Program-made: the position numbers and the translations under genes
Notes under the pieces: generated by a model
Told to the model about the DNA's origin: nothing
Database searches by the model: none
Seen by the model: only the letters and a program-made list of their open reading frames with translations
Part shown: positions 8,739 to 16,174 of the stretch, in pieces
Position numbering within the stretch: the first letter of the stretch is position 1
How the letters are laid out: each line of letters opens with the position of its first letter
Assembly (NCBI GenBank): GCA_016713425.1
Contig: JADJPE010000005.1
Coordinates: forward strand, 4,438,501-4,502,500
Reading direction: 5' to 3'
From: Deltaproteobacteria bacterium
GTDB taxonomy: Bacteria > Myxococcota > Kuafuiibacteriia > Kuafuiibacteriales > Kuafuiibacteriaceae
DNA length: 64,000 nt

Positions 8739-9860
8739 ATGCGGAAGCTGCGCGTATTGAACTCGGACGACGCCGAGCGTGCGGTCGCGCCGCAGGACGA
8801 AAGAGAGGGCGTGCCTCCGGTGCCGGCGGCGTTCGGTCGCAAGGGTTTCTTGCCGCTCGTCGATGCCATGGGGCGTCGCTATCGGTATCTTCGGTTGTCG
8901 GTGACCGATCGCTGCGACATGGCGTGCACGTATTGCATGCCGCACGGCGGTGAGACCGAGCATGCGGCGCGTGTTGAGATGCTGTCTTTCGAAGAGATAG
9001 AACGGCTGTGCCGAGTCCTGGCCTCGATGGGCGTCCAGAAGGTTCGGCTTACGGGGGGTGAGCCGCTCCTCAGAAAGGAACTCCCGCGACTCGTTCAGAA
9101 TCTCGCACGTGTCGAGGGGCTTCGGTCGCTTTATTTGTCGTCGAATGCAAGTCGCCTTTCAGTCTTTGCTTCGGCGCTTCGGCAGGCCGGCCTCAAGGGC
9201 GTCAACGTGTCGCTCGATTCGCTCTCGCCTGAGCGCTTCTCGCGACTCACGCGAGGTGGCGTGCTGTCGGCAACGCTCGACGGCATTCGGGCGGCGATCG
9301 AGGCGGGGATCGAAGTCAAGCTGAACACGGTCTTGATCGCGAATGAGAATGAAGGCGAGGCCGAAGCCATCGTCGATTTTGCCTGGTCGCTGGGTGTAAC
9401 GCCAAGGTTCATCGAGTTGATGCCGTTGGGCGCGGGCGCCGAGTTGGCCGCCCGGAGTCTTGTGTCCAATGCGCAGTTGGCGGAGCGCCTCGCGGCATCG
9501 CTCGCCTTGAACTTCGCGCCAAGTCGGTCGATCGACGATGGGCCAGCTCGCTATCTGTCGCGCGCCGACGAACCGGAGCGACGGGTTGGCTTCATCTCGG
9601 CTCGAACCGGGAACTTCTGTGATGCCTGCAATCGCATTCGCATCACCGCGAACGGTGAGTTGCGCACGTGTCTGGGATGGCGAAAGGGACTTTCGCTTCG
9701 CGATGCGATGCGTGCAGGCGCGAGCGATCGCGAGATCGCTTGGGCATTCCACTGGGCGCTCTCGAACCGTGAGGACGGTCATGTCTTTGATGCCCCTCGA
9801 CGCGCGCTGGCCGCGTCGGTCGACCACCATCACGTGGGGATGAGCCTCGTGGGTGGATAG
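8739..9860 (+). CDS. moaA: MoaA, GTP 3',8-cyclase (radical SAM)
   Basis: MoaA carries out the first step of molybdenum cofactor synthesis, cyclising GTP with two 4Fe-4S clusters. The ATG at 8739 (MRKLRVLNSDD) gives 373 residues; a GGAG lies about 11 bases upstream, and GTG 8736 is an alternative. The radical SAM triad is C59, C63 and C66 (CDMACTYC), the SAM-binding GGE follows in RLTGGEPL, and the C-terminal GTP-side cluster is C294, C297 and C311. The protein ends in Gly-Gly, as active MoaA does. A long open frame upstream overlaps the MoaC repeat tail and is not part of this gene. Its last 31 bases overlap the 3' end of the convergent moeA. Confidence 0.95.
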   Translation: MRKLRVLNSDDAERAVAPQDEREGVPPVPAAFGRKGFLPLVDAMGRRYRYLRLSVTDRCDMACTYCMPHGGETEHAARVEMLSFEEIERLCRVLASMGVQKVRLTGGEPLLRKELPRLVQNLARVEGLRSLYLSSNASRLSVFASALRQAGLKGVNVSLDSLSPERFSRLTRGGVLSATLDGIRAAIEAGIEVKLNTVLIANENEGEAEAIVDFAWSLGVTPRFIELMPLGAGAELAARSLVSNAQLAERLAASLALNFAPSRSIDDGPARYLSRADEPERRVGFISARTGNFCDACNRIRITANGELRTCLGWRKGLSLRDAMRAGASDREIAWAFHWALSNREDGHVFDAPRRALAASVDHHHVGMSLVGG

Positions 9861-11161
9861 TCGCCCATCCAGCAGCGGTCGGCTCTGAGACTTCCCGGGT
9901 CGAGCAGGAGCACCCGCACGATCTCGCCTGCCTGGTGATCGCCTCGAGCGGACGAGAGGATCGCGAAGGCATCGCAACCGACCATCGATGCGTGTGCGCC
10001 CGAACCTTGCTGCACCAGCGGCTCGGCAGTGAGAGGATGCGTGCCGTCATCGTCGAGTTCGGTCGCGGCGGAAAGGCGCACCCGCACGAACTCGACTCGC
10101 CCCACCGAGTGTCGACAGGCTGCGCCCAATCGAGCCTTGATGAGCGCAGGCATTGGGCGCCGATCGCCCATCATCCGATGAAGCCCGGGCCGCACGAAGA
10201 TCGCGAACGTGACGAGGGCGCTGATAGGATTTCCGGGGAGACCGACGACGACGGTGCGTCGCGTGCCGGCTTCGCCGTCACGGCGATCAGAGACGCCGAA
10301 GGCGATCGGCTTTCCGGGCTTGATCGCGACCTTCCAGAGGATTCGTTTCACCCCGACCGCCTGCAATGCCTCGTGTACGTAGTCGTGGTCGCCGACGGAC
10401 ACCCCGCCCGACGTCACAATGACGTCGGCGCGGAGCGCTGTACGCAATGTGGCGGCGATGGCCTCTTTGTCGTCCGGGACCGTCGGGAGCATCCATGGCC
10501 GCGCGCCGGCCTCCACGACTGCGCTCGCGAGGCCGTACGCGTTGCTGTTGACGATCTTTCCGGGGGTCGGCGTGTCGGCAAGATCGATGAGCTCGTCACC
10601 GGTGCTGACGATGGCTACCGTGGGGCGCCTTCGAACGGGAACGCGCCCGATGTGCTGCGACGCCAGGATGGAGATCTCGCCCGGGCCGATGGGATGACCG
10701 GCGGGGACGATCACCTCCCCGACTCGAACCTCTTCGCCCCGTCGTCGAATGTTCGCGAAGGGCTTTGGGCGCTCGGCGAACACGATGCTTCGCGGTGCGC
10801 CTCCGTTGGATTCGGTCAATGTGACGAGTTCCTGCGGAACCACGGCGTCGGCGCCTTCGGGGACCGCCGCGCCGGTCAGGATGCGCATGGTGGTCCCGCC
10901 CGCCAGGGGTGCCGGCATCGGGCCTCCAGTCCGCGATTCACCCTCGAGCGGGAGACTGACGCTGAGATGGCGATCGCCGAAGTCGGCGAGGCGAACCGCG
11001 TAACCATCCATCGCGCTCACGTCGACCGCGGGTGACGCGTGTCGCGCGTGCATCGGGACGGCAAGGCATCGCCCGAGCGCGTCGAGGATCGCGACCTCTT
11101 CGATCTCTACGGGTTCGAAAAGCTCCATCATGACGCCGAGTGCCTGGTCGATCGTGTGCAT
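9830..11161 (-). CDS. moeA: MoeA, molybdopterin molybdenumtransferase
   Basis: MoeA inserts molybdate into adenylated molybdopterin in the cytoplasm. The 443-residue protein shows the family in order: LDALGRCLAVPMHA, AMDGYAVR, RILTGAAVPEGADAVVPQE, RRRGEEVRVGEVI, the VAIVSTGDEL and TSGGVSVGDHDYV molybdopterin-binding motifs, and VVGLPGNPISALVTF. The start ATG at 11161 has an AGGAAGGGG Shine-Dalgarno; GTG 11164 directly upstream is possible. The open frame continues to 11485, but that portion is the antisense of the mobA repeats. It runs opposite to moaA and mobA, converging on moaA with a 31-base overlap and diverging from mobA across about 100 bases. Confidence 0.95.
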   Translation of the reverse strand: MHTIDQALGVMMELFEPVEIEEVAILDALGRCLAVPMHARHASPAVDVSAMDGYAVRLADFGDRHLSVSLPLEGESRTGGPMPAPLAGGTTMRILTGAAVPEGADAVVPQELVTLTESNGGAPRSIVFAERPKPFANIRRRGEEVRVGEVIVPAGHPIGPGEISILASQHIGRVPVRRRPTVAIVSTGDELIDLADTPTPGKIVNSNAYGLASAVVEAGARPWMLPTVPDDKEAIAATLRTALRADVIVTSGGVSVGDHDYVHEALQAVGVKRILWKVAIKPGKPIAFGVSDRRDGEAGTRRTVVVGLPGNPISALVTFAIFVRPGLHRMMGDRRPMPALIKARLGAACRHSVGRVEFVRVRLSAATELDDDGTHPLTAEPLVQQGSGAHASMVGCDAFAILSSARGDHQAGEIVRVLLLDPGSLRADRCWMGDYPPTRLIPT

Positions 11162-11264
11162 CACAAGCTGCCCCTTCCTGGGAACGCCCGCGCCGACGGG
11201 TACGGTCGGCGAGGCCCATTTTGGGCCTGACGTGTTCCTCGTCTTCGTATTATGAGAAGGCGCT

Positions 11265-12032
11265 CTGAACGACCAGCGTATCCTTGTCGGAATCTTGACG
11301 GGTGGGCGTGGATCCCGAATGGGCGGGCTTGCCAAGGGGCTCCTCCGCTTGGTCGCGGAGGGTGACGAACACGGCGTCGCAGATGGCGTTGCAGACAGCG
11401 TCGCAGACGGCACCGCAGATGGCATCGCAGATGGCACCGCAGATGGCACCGCAGATGGCGTTGGTGAGCCCATCGTTGTGCGCACGGCGAGAACGGTGCG
11501 TCGGGTGTTCGGGGCCGATGCGGAGATTGTCCTGGTCGGGCGCGACGTCGATCACGGCGACGCCTACGCCCGTCTCGGATTCGTCGAGATCGCCGACGAG
11601 CCGGCGGGTATCGGCCCAATGGGTGGCCTGCGTGGGGCGTGTCTGTTTGCGGAGAAGCAAGGGCATCCGTGGGTACTTCTTCTCGGATGCGACATGCCGT
11701 TTGTCAGCGCGTCCCTCCTCGAAGCGCTTTCTCGGGCGCGGGGCGAGGGGGAGGACGTCTCTGCGGTCACGCCGCGCGCGAACGGGCGCCTTCAGCCTCT
11801 GTGCGCTTTCTACCGCACGTCGAGTGGGCTCCAGGTGACCGAACGCCAGATTGCTGCCGGTCGGTTCGGACTTACGGAGGGGGTCTTGGCGCTGCGCCCG
11901 CGCATCGTCGATGTCGCGCCCGACGATGTTCGGTCGCTTCGAGATTGGGATACGCCCGACGATGTGCTCCAAGATGCTGGTGCATGGCCTGCGCTTCATG
12001 GAGAGCCCGCGAGGGGAGCGAAGGAAGAATGA
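11265..12032 (+). CDS. mobA: MobA-like molybdenum cofactor guanylyltransferase
   Basis: MobA attaches GMP to molybdopterin to make the guanine dinucleotide form of the cofactor. The signature ILVGILTGGRGSRMGG followed by KGLL, the PAGIGPMGGL block, LGCDMPF and CAFYR are family features. The only canonical start before the signature is a TTG at 11295, which would remove the first beta strand. A CTG at 11265 restores it, with AGAAGG four bases upstream, so I take CTG as the probable start; a stop lies at 11253. Residues 38-65 are seven copies of a four-residue unit (VADG type), placed where the family normally has its second helix. The stop overlaps the start of the next gene (ATGA). Function is likely, the start is uncertain. 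Confidence 0.85.
   Translation: MNDQRILVGILTGGRGSRMGGLAKGLLRLVAEGDEHGVADGVADSVADGTADGIADGTADGTADGVGEPIVVRTARTVRRVFGADAEIVLVGRDVDHGDAYARLGFVEIADEPAGIGPMGGLRGACLFAEKQGHPWVLLLGCDMPFVSASLLEALSRARGEGEDVSAVTPRANGRLQPLCAFYRTSSGLQVTERQIAAGRFGLTEGVLALRPRIVDVAPDDVRSLRDWDTPDDVLQDAGAWPALHGEPARGAKEE
11376..11459 (+). repeat. Seven 12-bp tandem repeats inside mobA
   Basis: Seven 12-base units of the form ACCGCAGATGGC, read in frame as (V/T/I)AD(G/S). They insert about 28 residues into the nucleotide-binding domain of MobA. Confidence 0.85.
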
Positions 12033-13735
12033 CGATATCCAGGACGGACGAAACCGAAACCACGGACGAGCGCAGCGGCAAGGACGACCGTAACGGCAAG
12101 AGCGACCGCGACGATATGGGCGAGCGAGAAGGTGTCGGCAGGCGCGCAGGCATGGGCAGGCGCGAAGATCAGGACCATCGTCCCTTCTATGCTTTCGACG
12201 AAGCGGGCACGGACCTCGCCCTCTTGCCCTTGTCCGCGCGGCGCGCGCTCGACGTTGCGGGGTGCAAGCTGTCATTGCGCGGCTGGCAGTTGCTTGACCT
12301 CGAGCACCGTAGAGAGCTGGTCGCCCTTGGGTGTCAAGCGGAGGTCGATGTCTCGCGTGTCTGGGCCGTGTGTGAACATGTGCCCGAGGCTTGGGTTCGC
12401 CAAACGCCGATGCCCGAAGTGCCCGAAGATGTCGTTCCGGTGGCCGTCGCCGCGGCGCTCGGTGAGTCGTCCATCGATGAAGCGAAGTGGCGATCGCTGA
12501 GGGCGCTCGATCGCTATGTCTTGGTCAAGTACGCCGCCTCATCACGTCCAGGTCGGCTAGCGGCCGCGTGGGCCGAGATCAAGGCGGATACTTTGGCGAG
12601 TATGCGTAGCTCAGCGTTATCGATCGACGAGGTCTATGCGGCGGTCGCTCACCCAGGGGCAGGAGGAATCGATGTCTTCGTCGGAGCCGTACGGGCCGAG
12701 AATGAGGGGCGCTCCGTGTGTCGCTTGGAGTACGAGGCCTATGTCCCGATGGCCGAGAAGACGCTTCGCCAGATCGTCGACGAGATCCAAGGTGTGATGC
12801 CTGAGGTGCGCCTGGCCGTCGTGCATCGATTTGGCATGCTCGCGGTCGGAGACATCGCAGTGATTGCAGCCGCGAGCGCGCCGCATCGCGAAGAAGCGTT
12901 CGCGGCTTGCCGGCGGCTGATCGATCGCATCAAAGCCGAGGTTCCAATCTGGAAGCGAGAGTACGGCCCCGATGGGCCCTATTGGGTAGGATGGGCGGAC
13001 GCGCGCTGCCTTCACGGCGTTGCGCCATCCGGCGAGATCTACGGTGAGGCGAGAGAGACCTACGCCGAGGCGAGAGCGACCCACGTCGAGGCTGCCCATG
13101 GTGGGTGTCATGGTCATCACCGCCATCATGAGCATGAGATGCGAGGGCACCGAGACGCGGGTGAGGCGGATGGTGCGGGCGAGGCGGATGGTGCGGATCA
13201 CGCGATCGTGACGGTGCTTCATGGCGTACGCGTGGGCGTACTCACGTTGAGCGACACTCGGGATGTTCAGCATGATGTTTCCGGCGAGTATCTTGCCCGT
13301 GAGCTCCAACGGCTCGGGGCCGACGTGGTCGTACGTGCGATCTTGAAGGATGACGAGGCGGCGATCGCGGACTTCGTTCGGCGAGAGACCGACCCGAAGT
13401 CGGCACGCGTCGACGTGCTGATCCTCTCGGGCGGGACCGGCCTTTCACCGCGTGACGTGACCATCGAAGCGATTCAACCGCTCCTGGAGAAGCGACTCGA
13501 CGGATTCGGCGAGTTGTTTCGTCGTCGGTCGTTCGAAGCGGTCGGACCGAGCGCGATGTTGTCCCGCGCCGTCGCCGGGAGCCGTGGCCGGACGATGGTG
13601 TTTGCGCTGCCGGGACGTCCGCAGGCGGTTGCACTTGGGCTTGAACTCATCGCGCCCATTCTGCCCCATGCGGTCGATCTTCTCCGCGGCGTTCCCGATG
13701 CGCACGCGTCGGGACGAGAAGCAGAGGGGGGTTAG
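12029..13735 (+). CDS. Fusion: nitrate-reductase-associated-like domain + MoaE + MoaB/MogA
   Basis: One 568-residue frame carries three modules. Residues about 51-190 match the pattern of the cyanobacterial nitrate-reductase-associated family (Pfam Nitr_red_assoc): a GCKLSLRGWQLLD block aligned to its GIKLKLxQW, and a later W..L..LDRYVLVK. Residues about 197-340 are MoaE, the large subunit of molybdopterin synthase, with FVGAVR, YEAY, HRFGMLAVGD and the catalytic KAEVPIWKRE. A His-rich linker with GEADGA repeats follows. Residues about 396-565 are MoaB/MogA, the adenylyltransferase that activates molybdopterin for MoeA, with GVLTLSD and LSGGTGLSPRDVT. The ATG overlaps the mobA stop and has an AAGGA Shine-Dalgarno. 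moaD begins four bases after its stop, consistent with a MoaD-MoaE synthase. Confidence 0.88.
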   Translation: MTISRTDETETTDERSGKDDRNGKSDRDDMGEREGVGRRAGMGRREDQDHRPFYAFDEAGTDLALLPLSARRALDVAGCKLSLRGWQLLDLEHRRELVALGCQAEVDVSRVWAVCEHVPEAWVRQTPMPEVPEDVVPVAVAAALGESSIDEAKWRSLRALDRYVLVKYAASSRPGRLAAAWAEIKADTLASMRSSALSIDEVYAAVAHPGAGGIDVFVGAVRAENEGRSVCRLEYEAYVPMAEKTLRQIVDEIQGVMPEVRLAVVHRFGMLAVGDIAVIAAASAPHREEAFAACRRLIDRIKAEVPIWKREYGPDGPYWVGWADARCLHGVAPSGEIYGEARETYAEARATHVEAAHGGCHGHHRHHEHEMRGHRDAGEADGAGEADGADHAIVTVLHGVRVGVLTLSDTRDVQHDVSGEYLARELQRLGADVVVRAILKDDEAAIADFVRRETDPKSARVDVLILSGGTGLSPRDVTIEAIQPLLEKRLDGFGELFRRRSFEAVGPSAMLSRAVAGSRGRTMVFALPGRPQAVALGLELIAPILPHAVDLLRGVPDAHASGREAEGG

Positions 13736-13739
13736 GTCG

Positions 13740-13988
13740 ATGCGCGTAAACGTTCTCTATTTTGCAGCGGTGCGAGAGCTCCTGAATGAAGCGGAAGCGA
13801 GCATCGAGCTCCCGGTCGAGGTTCGCACGGTGCGCGACTTCCGTGATCATCTGCTCGCGCGCCATCCAATCCTACGTCCATGGGCGACCTCGATCCGCAT
13901 TGCGCGCAACGAGGTCTTCGTTGATGTCGAAGCGCGGCTCGAGGATGGGGACGTGCTCGCGATCATTCCTCCCGTGAGCGGGGGCTAG
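13740..13988 (+). CDS. moaD: MoaD, molybdopterin synthase sulfur carrier subunit
   Basis: MoaD is the ubiquitin-like sulfur carrier that donates two sulfurs to precursor Z together with MoaE. The 82-residue protein starts with the usual VNVLYFAAVREL strand and ends in SGG, the Gly-Gly tail that is adenylated and thiocarboxylated. NEVFVD and LEDGDVLAIIPPVSGG are family features. The ATG at 13740 lies four bases after the stop of the MoaE fusion gene, with AGAGGGGGG just upstream, so the synthase subunits are co-translated. An upstream extension of the frame antisenses nothing useful and is rejected. No MoeB-type activating enzyme is encoded nearby. Confidence 0.93.
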   Translation: MRVNVLYFAAVRELLNEAEASIELPVEVRTVRDFRDHLLARHPILRPWATSIRIARNEVFVDVEARLEDGDVLAIIPPVSGG

Positions 13989-14029
13989 AGCGAGCCGCAG
14001 ATCGAGGCGAGATGGGCGAGCAGCCCAGG

Positions 14030-14107
14030 TGAGAGGGGCAGGCGAGAGGGGCAGGCGAGAGGGGCAGGCGGGAGGGGCGAGCAGACTAGGCGAGAGGGGC
14101 GAGCAGA
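14030..14107. repeat. Degenerate 13-bp tandem repeat downstream of moaD
   Basis: The 162-base gap between moaD and the DUF4202 gene contains about five imperfect copies of GAGAGGGGCAGGC. Confidence 0.75.
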
Positions 14108-14150
14108 GCGAAGTTGCCTCGTTTCTGGTTTGTTGTGCTACGGTCGCCGG

Positions 14151-15110
14151 ATGTCGAGGGCGGAAGACAAACATGGCGGGGTCAGCGAGGACCATGTCCT
14201 CGAAGATAGGCTTCTCCAGGACGCGGAGGCCGCGTTCTTCGCGATCCACGCGCAGGATGCGCGGACCGTGGTGCCGGCGACGGTCCTCGCGACGGGCGGC
14301 GAAACGATGGGGAAGCGGGTCGGGTTAGAGACCCCGCGCAGTGCAGCGACCGCGGACCCAGCGCACGCAGCGGATCCAGCGCACGCAGCGGACCCAGCGC
14401 ACGCAACGGACCCAGCGCACGCAACGGACCCTGCGCACGCAACGGACCCTGCGCACGCAACGGACCCAGCGCACGCAGCGGACCCAGCGCACTCAGGGGA
14501 CGCGGCGCACTCAGCAGACCCAGCGGAATCATCGGTGCGGTCTGGGGGCGCTTCGGGGTCGGCGGCGCCTTTGACGTCCGCGGCACCCTTGAACTGGTCG
14601 GTGCACTACCACGCGCGGATGCTCTCCTGGGTGTTGAAGCTCGAACCAGAGGCCGGCCTGGCCCTGCGGCTGGCGGCCATGGCGCAGCATCTCGGGCGCT
14701 ATCTGCACCCACGAGGCGACTTCCCAGAAGGTCGCGCAGGTTATCTTGCGTGGCGGGCGCACGCGGCAGCGCGGCAAGCCGAAGCTGCGGAAGACATTCT
14801 GGCACGCCTTGGGTGCCCGAGCGCCGTGCGAACGCGTGTGCGTTCGCTCTTGCTCAAGGAAAATCTTGCGCACGATGCGGAGGTGCAGACGCTGGAAGAC
14901 GCAGCCTGTCTGGTCTTTTTCGAGCTTGAGCTCGAGGCACTATCGCATAAGCATGACCAAGCGAAGTTGGAACGCGTGCTTCGCAAGACGTGGAAGAAGA
15001 TGTCCGGGCGAGGGCGACGGGAAGCTCAATCGATCGCGGTGGTACGCTCGCCCGAGATCTCGCGCGTCCTTCGGAATTGCCCGGTGGCGGAGGAAAGCTT
15101 CGATGTTTGA
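14151..15110 (+). CDS. DUF4202 domain protein with Asp-Pro-Ala-His repeat insertion
   Basis: The protein matches the pattern I know for DUF4202, a helical metal-binding-type family of unknown function often found in molybdenum or sulfur gene neighbourhoods. The supporting blocks are FFAIHAQDART near the N-terminus, HYHARMLSWVLKLEPEA, AAMAQHLGRYLHPRGDFPEG, YLAWR, LLLKENLAHDAEVQTLEDAA and RVLRKTWKKMSGRG. Residues 68-127 are ten copies of a six-residue unit (A/T)DPAHA, which splits the N-terminal helix from the rest. The ATG at 14151 is the last one before the conserved part. The stop overlaps the next gene by eight bases. Its place immediately after moaD suggests a link to cofactor metabolism, but that is inference. 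Length is 319 residues. Confidence 0.8.
   Translation: MSRAEDKHGGVSEDHVLEDRLLQDAEAAFFAIHAQDARTVVPATVLATGGETMGKRVGLETPRSAATADPAHAADPAHAADPAHATDPAHATDPAHATDPAHATDPAHAADPAHSGDAAHSADPAESSVRSGGASGSAAPLTSAAPLNWSVHYHARMLSWVLKLEPEAGLALRLAAMAQHLGRYLHPRGDFPEGRAGYLAWRAHAAARQAEAAEDILARLGCPSAVRTRVRSLLLKENLAHDAEVQTLEDAACLVFFELELEALSHKHDQAKLERVLRKTWKKMSGRGRREAQSIAVVRSPEISRVLRNCPVAEESFDV
14352..14531 (+). repeat. Ten 18-bp tandem repeats inside the DUF4202 gene
   Basis: Ten in-frame units of the type ACGGACCCAGCGCACGCA. The last two copies are diverged, the first eight nearly identical. Confidence 0.9.
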
Positions 15111-15744
15111 GGCGATTCTCTTCGACAACGATGGCGTCCTCGTCGACACCGAGCGCCTTTACTACGAGGCGAACCGAGAAATCATCGGGGCGCTCACCGC
15201 GTCGATTGAGTTCTCACCGGACGTCTATCGACGGATGTTTCTCGAGAGCAATCTTGGCCTCGCTTCAATCCTGCGTGCAGCCGGCTACGACGACCCATCC
15301 TTTATTCGAGCACGCCAAGAGGAGCGAAATGTGCGCTACTCGGCGCTGCTTGCGCTCCATGAGCTCGTGATCGAGGGGGCGGAGGCTGTGTTGGCCGAGC
15401 TCTCCGAGCGCTATACCATTGGAATCGTCACGAGCTCACTTCGTTACCATTTTGACGCCATTCATCGGCGCACTGGCCTCCTGCGATATGTGCGTTTCGT
15501 GGTCGCCCACGGCGACTATGCGGCGTCGAAGCCTAGCCCGCATCCTTACCTTGTCGGTGTCGAGCGGAGCGGGTGCGCACCCCAGGCGTGCCTGGCGATC
15601 GAGGACTCGAGGCGAGGACTGCTTTCTGCAAAGGCGGCGGGGTGTGCTTGCTGGGTCGTTCCTGGTCCGCTGACGCGGGGGAGCGACTTCGGCACGGCCG
15701 ATCGCATCCTCAGCGAGCTGGGTGAACTTCGATCGCTGCTCTAA
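15103..15744 (+). CDS. HAD-superfamily hydrolase, beta-phosphoglucomutase-like
   Basis: The 213-residue protein has the four HAD motifs: DNDGVLVDTE (nucleophile and acid Asp), TSS, ASKPSP with the motif III Lys, and IEDSRRGLLSAKAAG. The helical cap between motifs I and II is of the type found in phosphoglycolate phosphatase and beta-phosphoglucomutase, so it probably hydrolyses or isomerises a small sugar phosphate. The substrate cannot be read from the sequence. Motif I has Asn in place of the more usual Phe/Met (FDNDGV), a known variant. The ATG at 15103 follows GGAGGAAAG and overlaps the DUF4202 stop by eight bases, so the two genes are co-expressed. Confidence 0.88.
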   Translation: MFEAILFDNDGVLVDTERLYYEANREIIGALTASIEFSPDVYRRMFLESNLGLASILRAAGYDDPSFIRARQEERNVRYSALLALHELVIEGAEAVLAELSERYTIGIVTSSLRYHFDAIHRRTGLLRYVRFVVAHGDYAASKPSPHPYLVGVERSGCAPQACLAIEDSRRGLLSAKAAGCACWVVPGPLTRGSDFGTADRILSELGELRSLL

Positions 15745-16174
15745 CGCTTACCCAATGACCTGCCCAAGGTGCGACATGTTCCCGATTGGAAACGAAACGA
15801 ATGCAAGACTCGTTGCATCATGAATCGGACCAAATTCGGTTTGAATCGTCACATTGCTCGTTCGAGCTTCTGAGCTGATCTCTGAATGAAACGCGCGTAA
15901 TGTTGAACCTGTCGATCGGGTTTGATGAGATGGGCGACCGTGATCGATGATCGATGATCGATGATCGATGATCGACGATCGACGATCGACGATCGACGAT
16001 CGACGATCGATGAGCGATGAGCGATGAGCGGTGATCGATGATCGATGATCGGTGATCGATGATCGGTGATCGGCCAGGGGCGATCAGCGACCGGCGATCA
16101 GTGACGGCTGAACAGTGAGCAGCGACCGGTGATGAAGTTGCGCGGGTTCGTTCCACGCGCCGGAAGGGAACAGC
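15745..16174. other. Intergenic region carrying a GATCGAT heptamer array
   Basis: This 430-base gap has no supported gene. From about 15941 to 16079 it is a dense array of the 7-base unit GATCGAT and one-base variants (GATCGAC, GATCGGT, GAGCGAT). The unit is nearly self-complementary, so the array could fold, and it is full of GATC sites. The long antisense frame across it is produced by the repeat itself. The promoter of the chemoreceptor gene must lie inside or beside it. Confidence 0.8.

Noticed and set aside
11162..11485. N-terminal extension of MoeA
   Set aside because: Antisense of the mobA repeats; the MoeA fold begins at ATG 11161.
11639..12028. N-terminal extension of the MoaE-MoaB fusion
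   Set aside because: Overlaps mobA in another phase; ATG 12029 has a Shine-Dalgarno and the ATGA overlap.
15941..16079. Heptamer array as a CRISPR array
   Set aside because: Units are 7 bp and contiguous, with no spacers.
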